A stretch of DNA of 64,000 nt from Acetobacterium wieringae (GCF_026646375.1 NZ_JAIPPU010000019.1:1-64000), one strand, 5' to 3'. Positions 17,953 through 31,166 are shown, counted from the stretch's first letter. The notes: generated from the letters alone by a model not told the origin. Program-made: numbers and translations.

Positions 17953-17981
17953 ATTATACAATCCCCGGGCAAAAAACGCAA
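17953..17981 (-). promoter_or_regulatory. Promoter of the sigma-54 activator gene
   Basis: Minus-strand -35 TTGCGT (17976-17981), 17 bp, -10 TATAAT preceded by TG (17953-17958). It starts right after the T-run of the rnpB terminator. The gene is therefore probably expressed by the housekeeping sigma factor. Confidence 0.65.
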
Positions 17982-17982
17982 A

Positions 17983-18012
17983 AAGACTATTGCAGAGTCC
18001 TGCAATAGTCTT
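17983..18012 (-). terminator. Intrinsic terminator of rnpB
   Basis: Perfect 12-bp stem AAGACTATTGCA / TGCAATAGTCTT with a 6-nt loop, followed on the minus strand by TTTTTG. It lies about 20 nt beyond the mature 3' end of RNase P RNA. Confidence 0.85.
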
Positions 18013-18031
18013 AACTTACATTTGTGATTTA

Positions 18032-18366
18032 CTAAATCTATAAGCCGAGTTCTGTTTAAATAGTCATCTATCTCGATTTATTGTTACCAATAAATTCTAG
18101 CGACCTACCATAGGATAACGACGAGCAGCCGTCTTTTACGATCCGTTCTTGGTCTTGCTCCAGGTGGGGTTTACATAGCCGATGTGTTACCACACCGCTG
18201 GTGAGCTCTTACCTCACCCTTTCATCCTTACCATTACTGGCGGTATACTTTCTGTTGCACTTGCCTTAGAGTCGCCTCCACCGGGTGTTACCCGGCACCC
18301 TGCTCTTTGGAGCTCGGACTTTCCTCAACCGGATTACTCCGGGTGCGACTATCTGATTTACTAAAT
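18032..18366 (-). ncRNA. rnpB: RNase P RNA (rnpB)
   Basis: About 335 nt on the minus strand with the conserved P4 and core sequences: GAGGAAAGTCCGAGCTCC near the 5' end, the AGGGTGCCGGGTAACACCCGG hairpin, the GCAACAGAAA segment, GTAAACCCCACC, and the 3' hallmark ACAGAACTCGGCTTA. It is the catalytic RNA that matures tRNA 5' ends. Ends are set from the promoter start site and the closing helix, so they may be off by a few bases. Confidence 0.96.
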
Positions 18367-18372
18367 CGTTAC

Positions 18373-18401
18373 ATTATACACTATCTTTATATAAGTTTCA
18401 A
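18373..18401 (-). promoter_or_regulatory. Promoter of rnpB
   Basis: Minus-strand -35 TTGAAA (18396-18401), 17 bp, and extended -10 TGTATAAT (TATAAT at 18373-18378). The start site would be near 18366, at the 5' end of the RNA. Confidence 0.82.
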
Positions 18402-18477
18402 GCCTTTTTTCATTGATCATCAACCAAAACATAATCAATTCGTTGAATTTTCTCTATAAATTTTAATAGATAAAGCA

Positions 18478-18661
18478 ATACTGACAATTGTTAGCTCACG
18501 TTGTTTGCCTCAAAACAGACACGGCGATAGTTTTCGTACATGCAACGAGCCAATCACACGCTTAATTGTCGTTGGCGACTGCTCACACAAAATAAGAAAT
18601 TTTTCATTTCGTATTCATGCCCGAGCTATGCGCATACAACGGATTAACATTTAGTCGGTAC
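18478..18661 (+). repeat. 184-bp terminal-inverted-repeat element, copy C (diverged)
   Basis: Ends ATACTGACAATTGTT and the complement of GTACCGACTAAATGTT match copies A and B. The central block GCAACGAGCCAATCAC...GTTGGCGACTGC is conserved. The third hairpin is AATAAGAAAT/ATTTCGTATT here instead of ATGCGAAA/TTTCGCAT, so pairing is kept while the sequence has changed. It lies 27 bp past the stop of the Nif3-like gene and about 77 bp upstream of the rnpB -35 element. Confidence 0.78.
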
Positions 18662-18687
18662 GGCATCTCAACGTTTGCCTTAATTGC

Positions 18688-19806
18688 TCAATAGTTCACG
18701 ATAAAATCCCGGGACGTTTCAGCCACAATCATGTCCGGACACGTTCCTGACAGACTGGATGCCAGCATTTGCCCAATACAAGCCGTTACCCATTTCTCAG
18801 TGCCGTAATGACCAGCATCGAGCACCCAGATGTTGTTTTCGAGAGCCCGTTGCCCGTCGTGATGTTTGAGATCCCCGGTAATCAGCACATCGGCTCTTTT
18901 TGCTTTGGCCAGCCCGATCATGTCCGATCCGGCGCCGGAACAGATGGCCACCCGTCGCACAATCTCCGGAATCTTACCGGCCCCTCTTAAAACTGGCAGA
19001 TCAAGACGCTTTTTAATATCATTAATAAAATCAGCAGCATCGAGCGGCTGACTTAATATCCCAATTTTACCCAGTCCGTTTTCATTGATCAAATCCCCGT
19101 TTTCCAGCGGGATCACATCATAGGCCATCGCTTCGTAGGGATGATTTCTTTTTAGGGCCGCGATCAGATTCTTTAATTCTGGTGCTGCCACAATGGCTTC
19201 AATCCGATCTTCCGAAACGCTGGTCATCTTATCCACCGCGCCAATAAATGGCTTGGCACCTTCCCTCGGGCGAAAGGTTCCAGTGCCGGATGATCGATAC
19301 GTACAATAATCATAATCACCGATAGCCCCGGCGCCATTTTTCCCAAAAACCTCAATAATCTTATGACTGGCTTCCACCGGTGTAAAAACTACCAGCTTAT
19401 AATACCTCACCGGATTTGAGGGTTCCAAGGTTTTAATTTTTTCAAGGCCGATGATTTCGGCCAAATAGTGGTTAAGACCCTTGGCGGCTTTATCCAAATT
19501 GGTATGGGCCACATAAACAGCAATGTCATTTTTGATCAATTGGGCAATCATTTGGCCTTTTTCGCCGTCACATGATACGGTTTTTAAACCATTAAAAATA
19601 AATGGATGATGGGCAATAATCAGATCAGTCTTTTTCGTAACCGCTTCATCAACTACATCAGCCGTAACATCCAGAGTCAACAGAATCCGGTTGATGCTCT
19701 GTTGCCGTGATCCGACTTGAAGTCCGACGTTATCCCAGCTTTCAGCCAGTCTTTCCGGAGCCAGGGCTTCAATAGCCTGGATAATTTGATTTAGTTTGAC
19801 AGACAT
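18688..19806 (-). CDS. Nif3-like dinuclear metal centre protein
   Basis: 372 residues, the long Firmicutes form with an inserted middle domain. Metal-binding motifs are AHHPFIFNGL near residues 64-73, AHTNLDKA near 100-107, and a C-terminal segment with GDLKHHDGQRALENNIWVLDAGHYGTE. The protein forms hexameric toroids in relatives; its molecular function is unsettled (formerly GTP cyclohydrolase I type 2). Its start overlaps the end of trmK by 16 bp. The dnaG-rpoD-trmK-nif3 order is common in Firmicutes. Confidence 0.9.
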   Translation of the reverse strand: MSVKLNQIIQAIEALAPERLAESWDNVGLQVGSRQQSINRILLTLDVTADVVDEAVTKKTDLIIAHHPFIFNGLKTVSCDGEKGQMIAQLIKNDIAVYVAHTNLDKAAKGLNHYLAEIIGLEKIKTLEPSNPVRYYKLVVFTPVEASHKIIEVFGKNGAGAIGDYDYCTYRSSGTGTFRPREGAKPFIGAVDKMTSVSEDRIEAIVAAPELKNLIAALKRNHPYEAMAYDVIPLENGDLINENGLGKIGILSQPLDAADFINDIKKRLDLPVLRGAGKIPEIVRRVAICSGAGSDMIGLAKAKRADVLITGDLKHHDGQRALENNIWVLDAGHYGTEKWVTACIGQMLASSLSGTCPDMIVAETSRDFIVNY

Positions 19807-20492
19807 TTTTTCACCTCATTCAGTTTTTCGATAAACATACTGCTTTCCTGAAATTGTTTGGCCGCCACCGCCGAGGTTCTTCCCCGGGTACTGCTCACAA
19901 TCTGCTGTTCCAAAAATATTTTTCGGTCAATCAGAGCGCCCAGCAACGGATGTCGGTGCTTATAATATTCAAAACCCAATTCATATTCCAATGGTGTGGT
20001 AACGATCATCGCTCCTGGTTCGGCCACAATGATCTCATAAACCCGATCGCCTTCCCGGGCCAGATCTTCTCGGGTAATTAAAAAACCCGCTGTTTCCAGA
20101 TATCTTCGTAAGACTGCCTGATTATTCATTGGCTGTAGAACCAGTTTTTTTGTCGCCCTGGCGACATCCGGCTGCGCTTCCAGCAAATCCCGGATCAGAA
20201 GTCCTCCCATTCCCGCCATAACAACAACCTCAACCTCGCCGGGTTTAAGCACAGAAAGACCCGAACCAAGTCGGGTCTCGATCTGTTTTTGCAATTGTTG
20301 TGCAATGATAATTCTTTCAGCTTTTTTCAGCGGCTGCTGGTTGATGTCACCGGCGATGGCTCCGGAAACAACATTTTTTTCCACCAGGTACGCTGGCAGG
20401 TAGCCATGATCGGTACCAATATCTGCCATCGATTCGGCTCCGGCCACACAACCGGCAATCACCGCAAGCCTCGGACTTAATTTTATCTTCAT
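19791..20492 (-). CDS. trmK: tRNA (adenine(22)-N1)-methyltransferase TrmK
   Basis: 233 residues. The SAM site reads SMADIGTDHGYLPAYL near residues 21-36, followed by AGDINQQPLKKAERII and VVVMAGMGGLLIRDLL; the motif LVLQPMNN marks the catalytic region. TrmK methylates N1 of A22 in tRNA. It lies between rpoD (1 bp gap) and the nif3-like gene with which it overlaps, as in Bacillus. Confidence 0.9.
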   Translation of the reverse strand: MKIKLSPRLAVIAGCVAGAESMADIGTDHGYLPAYLVEKNVVSGAIAGDINQQPLKKAERIIIAQQLQKQIETRLGSGLSVLKPGEVEVVVMAGMGGLLIRDLLEAQPDVARATKKLVLQPMNNQAVLRRYLETAGFLITREDLAREGDRVYEIIVAEPGAMIVTTPLEYELGFEYYKHRHPLLGALIDRKIFLEQQIVSSTRGRTSAVAAKQFQESSMFIEKLNEVKKCLSN

Positions 20493-20493
20493 T

Positions 20494-21645
20494 TTAGGTT
20501 AAGTAGTCCTTCAATTTCTTGCTGCGGCTGGGGTGTCTCAATTTACGCAGCGCCTTGGCTTCAATCTGTCGAATTCGCTCCCGGGTGACGTTAAACTCTT
20601 TGCCGACTTCTTCCAGCGTTCGAGCTCGACCATCATCGAGACCAAAACGTAATCGCAGTACCTTTTCTTCCCGTTCAGTGAGCGTATTTAATACTTCGAT
20701 CAGTTGTTCTTTCAGTAGTGCATAGGATGCCGCTTCAGCGGGTGCTGGGGCCTCTTCATCGGGAATAAAATCACCCAAATGGCTGTCTTCTTCTTCACCA
20801 ATCGGAGTTTCCAAGGAAACCGGATCCTGGGCAATTTTCTGAATTTCCCGAACTTTTTCTTCGGAAAAGCCCATTTCCTTACCAATTTCTGCGGGGGTTG
20901 GTTCACGCCCATATTCCTGTAGTAATTGCCGGGAAACCCGGATCAATTTATTGATGGTCTCGACCATATGCACCGGGATTCGGATCGTTCTGGCCTGATC
21001 GGCGATGGCCCGGGTAATCGCCTGGCGAATCCACCAGGTAGCATAGGTACTGAATTTAAAACCCTTGGTATAATCAAATTTCTCAACCGCCTTGATCAAG
21101 CCGAGGTTTCCTTCCTGGATCAGATCGAGAAACGACATACCCCGTCCCACATAACGCTTAGCGATACTGACGACCAGCCGCAGGTTGGCTTCAGCCAATT
21201 CTTTCTTGGCCATCTCATCGCCCGCTTCCATGCGACGAGCCAATTCCATTTCTTCATCACCGGTCAATAAGGGCACCTTCCCGATTTCTTTTAAGTATAA
21301 GCGAACCGGATCATTGACACTAACTGAATCTGCCAATTCCAATTCTTTTTGGTTCTCTTCCTCAAGTTCAGCCGCTTCCAAGGCTTCAAGTTCGAGATCG
21401 GTAAAGGCGATTTCGATCCCTTCTTTTTGCAGGTACAGATAGATTGAATCAATTTCTTCAGGGTCAAGATCCGCCTTATCCAGAATTTCTTCAAAATCGT
21501 GGTTATTTAAATTTCCTTTTGATTTTCCCCGCTTTAACAGCTGCTGCACCTCCGGCATCAGCTCAATGGCGACTTTTTCGATTTCAATGATGTCGTCGTC
21601 AATATCGATGATCACATCGTCGGTTTTTGCTTTCTCGAGTTTCAT
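20494..21645 (-). CDS. rpoD: Primary sigma factor RpoD (SigA)
   Basis: 383 residues. An N-terminal sigma 1.1 region is followed by region 1.2 ([11 protein letters not shown]), region 2 ([47 protein letters not shown]), region 3 and region 4 ([39 protein letters not shown]). These contact the -10 and -35 elements and core polymerase. Its start is 1 bp after the dnaG stop, so the pair is coupled, the classic macromolecular-synthesis arrangement. Confidence 0.97.
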   Translation of the reverse strand: MKLEKAKTDDVIIDIDDDIIEIEKVAIELMPEVQQLLKRGKSKGNLNNHDFEEILDKADLDPEEIDSIYLYLQKEGIEIAFTDLELEALEAAELEEENQKELELADSVSVNDPVRLYLKEIGKVPLLTGDEEMELARRMEAGDEMAKKELAEANLRLVVSIAKRYVGRGMSFLDLIQEGNLGLIKAVEKFDYTKGFKFSTYATWWIRQAITRAIADQARTIRIPVHMVETINKLIRVSRQLLQEYGREPTPAEIGKEMGFSEEKVREIQKIAQDPVSLETPIGEEEDSHLGDFIPDEEAPAPAEAASYALLKEQLIEVLNTLTEREEKVLRLRFGLDDGRARTLEEVGKEFNVTRERIRQIEAKALRKLRHPSRSKKLKDYLT

Positions 21646-21646
21646 T

Positions 21647-23425
21647 TTAGTGCCTCCCGTTTTCTTTCATCATTTTCTTAATCTCTATGAGTTGATTGGT
21701 GAGCCGTGCCACCTCATCGTCATTACCAGTAGTTGACTCCCGCTTAATTTTTTCGGAAAGTCGGTCGAGTTGAGCTTCATTATAAAATCGATTCATTATT
21801 TCCAAAGCATCTTGATAATCTGACCGGGAGACTTCATCCTCGTTCATCATGAACTCAACTAATTTTTTAACTTCATTGGAATCTTCAAAATGTGACATAA
21901 TCTGATTAACTTCAATCCGACTGCCGGTTTTCCGCTTTTCTAAAAGAACGTTGAGTAGTTCCTGATAGAACGAGTCGGTAAGAAAATCAATCGGAAAGTC
22001 GTCAACCATTTCCGTTTTTTTTAAACAGTAGCGAATCGCTACTTCCTGAGCATTTTGATATGCCCTGGGAATTTTTTGTGGCATTACCACACTATGGGTC
22101 GCTTCATTCAGCTGAATCGAATTATCTGAGCGTTTTTTTGAGCGCATAACCTCACGTCTTATCACTTCCTGATTGATCCCCGTTTCACCAGCCACCATTT
22201 TGCTATAGTAATCAATTTCCAGCGATGTTTCCAGCTGCTTTAGCACTTTAATTGCTTCATTACCATAGCGAAGCCGTCCATCGGTTTGGGAAAGATCATT
22301 ATGCTTTTTTAGTAATCCCAATTCGTATTCAACAATGGTTAAAGCCTTGGCGACCGCATCCAAAAATGCCTGTTGACCATATTTTTGGACAAAGGAATCT
22401 GGATCCTCATTGCTCGGCAAGTTTAATATTTTAACATTTAAGTTGGTCTTTTTCAAGATATTCATGGCTTTTTCTGTTGCCGATTTCCCTGCACTGTCGC
22501 CATCAAAGGCAATGATCACCTCATTGGCATAGCGCTCCAGAATTTTTCCATGAAAGGGGGTAAAGGCCGTTCCCAATGCTGCTACGGTATTTTTGATCCC
22601 TTTTTCATATAAAGAGATCACATCCATGTAACCTTCCACAATCAATATCTGCCCATCTTCCAAAAAGTTTTTACAATGGTTGAGATTATAAAGCTCATAA
22701 CTTTTGGAAAAAATTGAGGTTTCCGGGGAGTTCAGGTATTTGGGCCCATTTTGTCCGGTTACCATCAGACGACCGCCAAACCCAACTATCTGCCCCCGGG
22801 GATTAACGATGGGAAACATAATCCGACTGCGAAAACGATCGTAATGTCGATTATTTTCAGACGCCAGAACTAATCCCGAATCCAGCATCTCTGCCACAGA
22901 AAAACCTTTGGTCTTGAGAAAATCGGTCAATCGGCCCCAGTCTTCACTGGCATAACCTAACCCAAATTCTCGGATGGTTTCCTGACTGATACTACGCTGA
23001 CTTAAGTAGTCCCGGGCAGATGGCATCGTTTTTAAAATTTTATAATAATAGTTGGCGGCCTGCCGATGCAATTCATAGAGGCGATTCTTTTTTTCATAGG
23101 CCTGGTGGTCTTCCTGCTGATTCTGTTTTTCCGGTAAAACCATATTTGCGCGAGTGGCCAGAAATTTAAGGGCATCCATGAACGGCAATTTTTCCATTTC
23201 CATAATAAAGGTAATCACATTGCCTCCGGCTCCACAACCAAAACAATGATACAGCTGCTTTTCCCGGGATACCGTGAAGGACGCTGTTTTTTCATTATGA
23301 AACGGACATTTTCCTTTGAATGAGTTGCCCACCCTCTTTAAGGTCATGTAACCCGAAGTCACATCCACAATATCATTGGCGTCAATGACAGATTGGATCA
23401 CTTCTTCGGAATAGTAAGTAGTCAT
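21647..23425 (-). CDS. dnaG: DNA primase DnaG
   Basis: 592 residues. The N-terminal zinc finger has [25 protein letters not shown] (ligands C-H-C-C) near residues 40-64. The TOPRIM domain has the motif [14 protein letters not shown] near 259-272 and [11 protein letters not shown] near 309-319. The C-terminal part is the helicase-binding region. It makes RNA primers at the replication fork. First gene of the dnaG-rpoD-trmK-nif3 unit. Confidence 0.97.
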   Translation of the reverse strand: MTTYYSEEVIQSVIDANDIVDVTSGYMTLKRVGNSFKGKCPFHNEKTASFTVSREKQLYHCFGCGAGGNVITFIMEMEKLPFMDALKFLATRANMVLPEKQNQQEDHQAYEKKNRLYELHRQAANYYYKILKTMPSARDYLSQRSISQETIREFGLGYASEDWGRLTDFLKTKGFSVAEMLDSGLVLASENNRHYDRFRSRIMFPIVNPRGQIVGFGGRLMVTGQNGPKYLNSPETSIFSKSYELYNLNHCKNFLEDGQILIVEGYMDVISLYEKGIKNTVAALGTAFTPFHGKILERYANEVIIAFDGDSAGKSATEKAMNILKKTNLNVKILNLPSNEDPDSFVQKYGQQAFLDAVAKALTIVEYELGLLKKHNDLSQTDGRLRYGNEAIKVLKQLETSLEIDYYSKMVAGETGINQEVIRREVMRSKKRSDNSIQLNEATHSVVMPQKIPRAYQNAQEVAIRYCLKKTEMVDDFPIDFLTDSFYQELLNVLLEKRKTGSRIEVNQIMSHFEDSNEVKKLVEFMMNEDEVSRSDYQDALEIMNRFYNEAQLDRLSEKIKRESTTGNDDEVARLTNQLIEIKKMMKENGRH

Positions 23426-23469
23426 TAGTTTTTTCCTTTTGTAAAATAAAGTCTTGACTCTTTAAGGGT

Positions 23470-23498
23470 CTATTATCTCTATTCTAAGTAAAATGCAA
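23470..23498 (-). promoter_or_regulatory. Candidate promoter of the dnaG operon
   Basis: Minus-strand TTGCAT (23493-23498), 17 bp, TAATAG (23470-23475), about 45 bp upstream of the dnaG start. The match is moderate; GATAAT at 23472-23477 is an alternative -10. Confidence 0.4.
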
Positions 23499-23644
23499 TT
23501 CTCCTTGTTTTAATATCCTTTATTTTTATATTTAAACAAAAATAAAGTTTCATTAATCTTTTAAAAAATCGTTATCGATGGATAATAGTTGATTATTTGG
23601 GTAATAAAAAATTAATCACAATAATATTAGAAAGAGGTGTTTTT

Positions 23645-23902
23645 ATGGAGAAGAAACGTATTATCGAAGTCATTCATGAACAAGTAAAAGCTGCCGATTT
23701 TGATGATCATGGCAAAGCAGTTCTCAGTATGAAGGATGTCGCAGATGGTCAATTAATTATGGATGTACTGGAAGAATTAAAATCAGATACAACCTTTGAT
23801 TTTGATTTTGATCTGGACAAAATGGAACTCACTGTCCATAACCCGGAAGATGATCTGGACGGATTTATCAGACGGCACCCATCTCCACAAAAGTGTAAGT
23901 AA
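23645..23902 (+). CDS. Small acidic hypothetical protein
   Basis: 85 residues from ATG at 23645, chosen for the GAGGTG ribosome-binding site 7 bp upstream (the frame opens at 23597). No known domain is recognised. The sequence is strongly acidic with a run TFDFDFDLDKMELTVHNPEDD and no cysteine motif or membrane segment, except one cysteine near the end. It stands alone between dnaG and the PFOR gene, on the opposite strand, with its own terminator at 23941-23978. Real coding is supported by the ribosome site and terminator; the function is unknown. Confidence 0.65.
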   Translation: MEKKRIIEVIHEQVKAADFDDHGKAVLSMKDVADGQLIMDVLEELKSDTTFDFDFDLDKMELTVHNPEDDLDGFIRRHPSPQKCK

Positions 23903-23940
23903 TACTCCTTTCCCAATCCGCAATTTGTGGTAACTCCAAT

Positions 23941-23978
23941 AAAAAAGCTCCCCTGGTATTGCCCAGGGGAGCTTTTTT
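23941..23978. terminator. Bidirectional intrinsic terminator
   Basis: A strong GC-rich stem AGCTCCCCTGG / CCCAGGGGAGCT flanked by A6 on the left and T6 on the right. It serves the small plus-strand gene and backs up the terminator of the minus-strand PFOR gene. Confidence 0.88.
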
Positions 23979-23985
23979 ATGATTA

Positions 23986-24015
23986 ACAAGAAAAACCCTG
24001 TGGGGTTTTTCTTGT
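23986..24015 (-). terminator. Intrinsic terminator of the PFOR gene
   Basis: Perfect 13-bp stem ACAAGAAAAACCC / GGGTTTTTCTTGT with a 4-nt loop, beginning 10 bp past the PFOR stop codon. No long unpaired T-run follows, so its strength is uncertain; the next stem at 23941-23978 lies directly behind it. Confidence 0.65.
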
Positions 24016-24025
24016 CAAAATTTAA

Positions 24026-27583
<3,558 letters not shown>

Positions 27584-27620
27584 TTATTGATGGTTTAAAT
27601 AGCAAAATTTTATCTATGAA

Positions 27621-27653
27621 ATTATATCATATTAGTTTTTGAGTGTATACACT
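27621..27653 (-). promoter_or_regulatory. PFOR promoter region with a 12-bp palindrome
   Basis: A minus-strand -10 TATAAT (27621-27626) lies about 70 bp upstream of the PFOR start. The position of the -35 is occupied by the perfect palindrome AGTGTATACACT (27642-27653), which could be an operator. The remaining bases of the 361-bp gap 27551-27911 hold only the inverted repeat at 27821-27854 and no gene. Confidence 0.4.
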
Positions 27654-27820
27654 TTAATACAGGTAATTTTTTGCCAGAATTTTCCAGTGTTTTTTTGTTT
27701 ATTCACCCGAAAACGATTAATGTTAACCTTTTTATCATTTGTTGCTCTTTTATGTGGATAGTATTGTATATTCGAAAACTTTTATCCTTGTAAATTAATC
27801 CTTCACAATAATTGGCTGCG

Positions 27821-27854
27821 GATGAACTGTTAAAATATTAATTAACAGTTCATC
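27821..27854. promoter_or_regulatory. Perfect 13-bp inverted repeat after the symporter gene
   Basis: GATGAACTGTTAA (27821-27833) and TTAACAGTTCATC (27842-27854) with an 8-nt AT spacer, about 58 bp past the symporter stop codon. It may end or stabilise the symporter transcript, or be a binding site upstream of PFOR. It has no T-run on the minus strand. Confidence 0.4.
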
Positions 27855-27911
27855 AACAGTAATTTTTGTGAATTGATAACTTATTTCTTATTTTTAGTTG
27901 CTCTTAACTCA

Positions 27912-29333
27912 CTATTTCTTTTTAGCTTCTTTAAAAGCCAATTTTTCAGGTATTAAAAAATCTGTCTGAAATTCAGAACATTCCTTGGCAACCACACTGC
28001 TTAAGACGAGCAGACTGATTAAATTGGGGATAGCCATCATCCCATTCATCGCGTCTGACAAATTCCAGACAATTTCCAACGCCGTGGTAGCCCCAACAAA
28101 AACAACCAGGCAGTAAATAATCCGGTAGATCGTTACTGCAATTGGTGCTTTGATTAAATACTCCAGTGATTTTTCGCCATAATATTCCCAACCCAATATG
28201 GTTGAAAAGGCAAAGAGCGCAATCCCGACAGTGACGATAAAACCGCCAATTGGTCCCAACGCCGATTGGAAAGCAGCGATGGTCAGATTGGCCCCCATTA
28301 AAATCTCACCGCTGGCATCCAGTGTCCCAAGCGCTCCAGATGAAGCAATTACCAGACCGGTTATCGAACAGACACAGATTGTGTCAAAAAAGGTTCCGGT
28401 CATATTGATATAACCTTGTCGCGAGGGATGATCGGTTTTGGCCGCCGCCGCAGCAATTGGTGCCGATCCTAAGCCCGCTTCATTGGAGAACACACCCCGG
28501 GCTACTCCCCAACGCATGGCTGTCAGCACCGAAGCGATAATGGTTCCACCGACACCACCAGCCATCGCCGCTGGAGAAAAGGCCATGGTAAAGATTTCTG
28601 CAAGCCCAGCTGGTACGTTTTGAATATTAATAACAATGACTACCAGGGCTGCTAAAACGTAGAATACCGCCATAAACGGCACAATGACACCAGTTACTCT
28701 ACCAATGCTCTTAATCCCGCCAAGAATAACCATAAATGCCAATGCCATCAGAATCAGACCGGTGATCCAGGTTGGCACCCCAAAGGTTCCATTAACGGCT
28801 CCGGCTATGGAATTGGCCTGAGTCATATTGCCAATTCCAAAGGACGCCACCGCGGCAAACAAGGAAAACAGAAACGCCAGGACCAAACCTATTTTTTTGT
28901 TTTTGAAACCATTTTTCATGGCGTACATCGGACCACCAGCCATTTCACCTTTGGCATTGGTTTCCCGATACTTAACCGCCAGAACACTTTCAGCATATTT
29001 AGTCGATAATCCAAACAACGCTGAAATCCACATCCACACCAGAGCTCCTGGCCCCCCCAGTACCATTGCCGTAGCAACACCAACAATATTTCCCGTACCG
29101 ATGGTGGCGGCCAGTGCCGTCATCAGCGATTGAAACGGTGAAATATCACCCGAGTCATCTTTATGGGTCTTGTCTTGTTTGGCAAAAACCGATTTCAGTG
29201 CATAGCCCAAGTTGAGCCATGGCTTAAACTTTAAACGCACGGTTAAAAAAATACCGGTTCCCATTAGCAGTGCCAGCATAATGGGTCCCCACACAAAATT
29301 ATTTACAGCTGAAATGATATCCGAAAAACTCAT
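27912..29333 (-). CDS. Sodium:alanine symporter (AGCS family)
   Basis: 473 residues from ATG at 29333, chosen because GGGGGG precedes it (the frame opens 4 codons earlier). It has about ten membrane segments. Family motifs include GTGNIVGVATAMVLGGPGALVWMW near residues 75-98 (in pieces), the conserved NEAGLGSAPIAAAAAKTDHP near 285-304, and GGPMYAMKNGF near 132-142. These proteins import alanine or glycine with Na+. Next to alanine dehydrogenase, an Lrp regulator and PFOR, it almost certainly imports alanine for catabolism. Confidence 0.94.
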   Translation of the reverse strand: MSFSDIISAVNNFVWGPIMLALLMGTGIFLTVRLKFKPWLNLGYALKSVFAKQDKTHKDDSGDISPFQSLMTALAATIGTGNIVGVATAMVLGGPGALVWMWISALFGLSTKYAESVLAVKYRETNAKGEMAGGPMYAMKNGFKNKKIGLVLAFLFSLFAAVASFGIGNMTQANSIAGAVNGTFGVPTWITGLILMALAFMVILGGIKSIGRVTGVIVPFMAVFYVLAALVVIVINIQNVPAGLAEIFTMAFSPAAMAGGVGGTIIASVLTAMRWGVARGVFSNEAGLGSAPIAAAAAKTDHPSRQGYINMTGTFFDTICVCSITGLVIASSGALGTLDASGEILMGANLTIAAFQSALGPIGGFIVTVGIALFAFSTILGWEYYGEKSLEYLIKAPIAVTIYRIIYCLVVFVGATTALEIVWNLSDAMNGMMAIPNLISLLVLSSVVAKECSEFQTDFLIPEKLAFKEAKKK

Positions 29334-29536
29334 ATTGCCCCCCAAAAAATTTATACACTTGTTATCGATTACATTATATCGAGAATTTTCTTAAATAAGG
29401 GCTTCACTATTACCAGTAACAGTGTCACCCTTATTATCTGTTCTATCGAGCTAAATTTTATGTCTTGCTTTTTCGTTTTATTTCCTGATGCCAAAATCGA
29501 AATAGCTGTATTTGTATTTAACGCTGCTATCCCGTT

Positions 29537-30652
29537 CTACAGTAAATCTTCGGCAGGTACGTATTCTTTATTTAAGCCTTCGGCGACGCCTTTGCAGGTG
29601 ACGTGTCCCTTGTAGGTGTTTAAACCTAATAACAAGGCATGATCTTCCTTCATAGCCGCTTCTGGTCCTTTATTGACAATATCCAGTAAATAAGGCAGAG
29701 TCGAACCGGTCAGTGCATAAGTCGATGTTCGTGGTACTGCACCAGGCATGTTGGCAACCGAATAGTGGATAACGCCATGTTTTTCAAAGCAGGGATTGTC
29801 ATGAGTGGTACTGTGGTCAATGGTTTCCACTGAGCCGCCCTGGTCAATGGCAACATCAACGATAACTGAACCTTTTTTCATATTTTTAACCATCTCTTCA
29901 GTAACCAGTTTAGGCGCTTTTTCACCAGCAACCAGAACCCCACTGATCAATAAATCTGATTTTCTTGTCAGTTCAGCCATGTTGTAGGGATTACTGATCA
30001 ATGTGGACACCCGACCATTAAAGACATCGTCCACATAGGTTAATCTGGGTTTGCTGATATCAATCACGGTAACATGAGCGCCCAGACCAACGGCCATTTT
30101 GGCTGCATTCATCCCGACGGTGCCGGCTCCGATAATCATGACTTCAGCGGGTAATACGCCAGTAACACCACCCAACAACATCCCCACACCACCATGATAG
30201 CGCTGCAGCATGGTCGCACCAACTTGAACGGACATTCTGCCAGCTACTTCACTCATGGGAATCAGCAAAGGCAGGGATCGATCCGGTAATTGAACGGTTT
30301 CATAGGCAATCCCGGTAATTTTTTTCTTCATAAGTATATCGGTTAAAGGCAGGTTTGGAGCAAGATGTAGATATGTAAATAAGGTCTGTCCTTCTTTCAT
30401 CAGTTCGTATTCGGACTCGATCGGTTCTTTTACTTTTACAATGATATCGGATTGATCAAATACTTCTTTGGCCTGTTGCAAAATAACGGCCCCTTCAGCT
30501 GCATATTCGCTATCGGCGATACCGCTTTCAAAGCCAGCATTGGTTTCAACAAGCACCTTATGGCCACTTTTAACCAGGGCATGAACACCTGCCGGTGTTA
30601 CGGATACACGAGACTCATTGTTTTTAATTTCCTTTGGAATACCTACAATCAT
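29537..30652 (-). CDS. ald: Alanine dehydrogenase
   Basis: 371 residues from ATG at 30652, chosen for CAGGAGG upstream; the open frame runs to 30712 into the lrp stop region. The N-terminus [20 protein letters not shown] and the segments [20 protein letters not shown] and FTYLHLAP are typical. The nucleotide-binding site [28 protein letters not shown] (in pieces near 170-198) ends with an acidic residue, which fits NAD. It oxidatively deaminates alanine to pyruvate and ammonium. The neighbouring genes are lrp upstream and the symporter downstream. Confidence 0.96.
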   Translation of the reverse strand: MIVGIPKEIKNNESRVSVTPAGVHALVKSGHKVLVETNAGFESGIADSEYAAEGAVILQQAKEVFDQSDIIVKVKEPIESEYELMKEGQTLFTYLHLAPNLPLTDILMKKKITGIAYETVQLPDRSLPLLIPMSEVAGRMSVQVGATMLQRYHGGVGMLLGGVTGVLPAEVMIIGAGTVGMNAAKMAVGLGAHVTVIDISKPRLTYVDDVFNGRVSTLISNPYNMAELTRKSDLLISGVLVAGEKAPKLVTEEMVKNMKKGSVIVDVAIDQGGSVETIDHSTTHDNPCFEKHGVIHYSVANMPGAVPRTSTYALTGSTLPYLLDIVNKGPEAAMKEDHALLLGLNTYKGHVTCKGVAEGLNKEYVPAEDLL

Positions 30653-30704
30653 GATAAAAACCTCCTGTTTTTTTAATAAAAATTTGTGATCTGAGTTTAA
30701 ATCG

Positions 30705-31166
30705 TTACACATCCATATCTTCAGTCGGAAGAATGGAGTATGTGTTCTTAACAGTTGAAAGGGTTACAATCGTTTTTGTCTTTTGTACCCCAGGAACTGT
30801 TTTAATGCGATTGAGCACCGCTTCCAGACTTTGGGTATTTTTCGTAATAATTTTAATTAAATAATCATAATCTCCGGCCAGATAATCACATTCGATAATT
30901 TCATGTTCCTTTTCCACCAATTTGATAAATCCCTCAATATAGGTGGGATGCTTAAGGGATATAAACATATAGGCAACCAGGTTTTTGTTCATTCGCTGTG
31001 TTGAAATAATGATGGTGTACTTTTGAATGATGCCGGAAGAATCTAATTTTTTGATGCGTTCGCTGACTGCAGGAACTGAGAGACTGACTTCACTCGCTAT
31101 TTCTGAAGCCGTTACTCTGGCATTTTTCTGCAGTAGCTTGAGGATTTCAACATCAATTGAATCCAT
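30705..31166 (-). CDS. Lrp/AsnC-family transcriptional regulator
   Basis: 153 residues. The N-terminal helix-turn-helix reads [40 protein letters not shown] in pieces (residues 8-47), then the RAM ligand-binding domain with [15 protein letters not shown] near 98-112. It is directly upstream of ald, with 52 bp between the lrp stop and the ald start. By position and family it should sense alanine (or a related amino acid) and control the alanine genes. Confidence 0.92.
   Translation of the reverse strand: MDSIDVEILKLLQKNARVTASEIASEVSLSVPAVSERIKKLDSSGIIQKYTIIISTQRMNKNLVAYMFISLKHPTYIEGFIKLVEKEHEIIECDYLAGDYDYLIKIITKNTQSLEAVLNRIKTVPGVQKTKTIVTLSTVKNTYSILPTEDMDV

Noticed and set aside
27821-27854. 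A canonical Rex operator
   Set aside because: The TGTTAA and TTAACA halves are 8 bp apart, longer than the usual Rex spacing, so I list it only as an unexplained inverted repeat.
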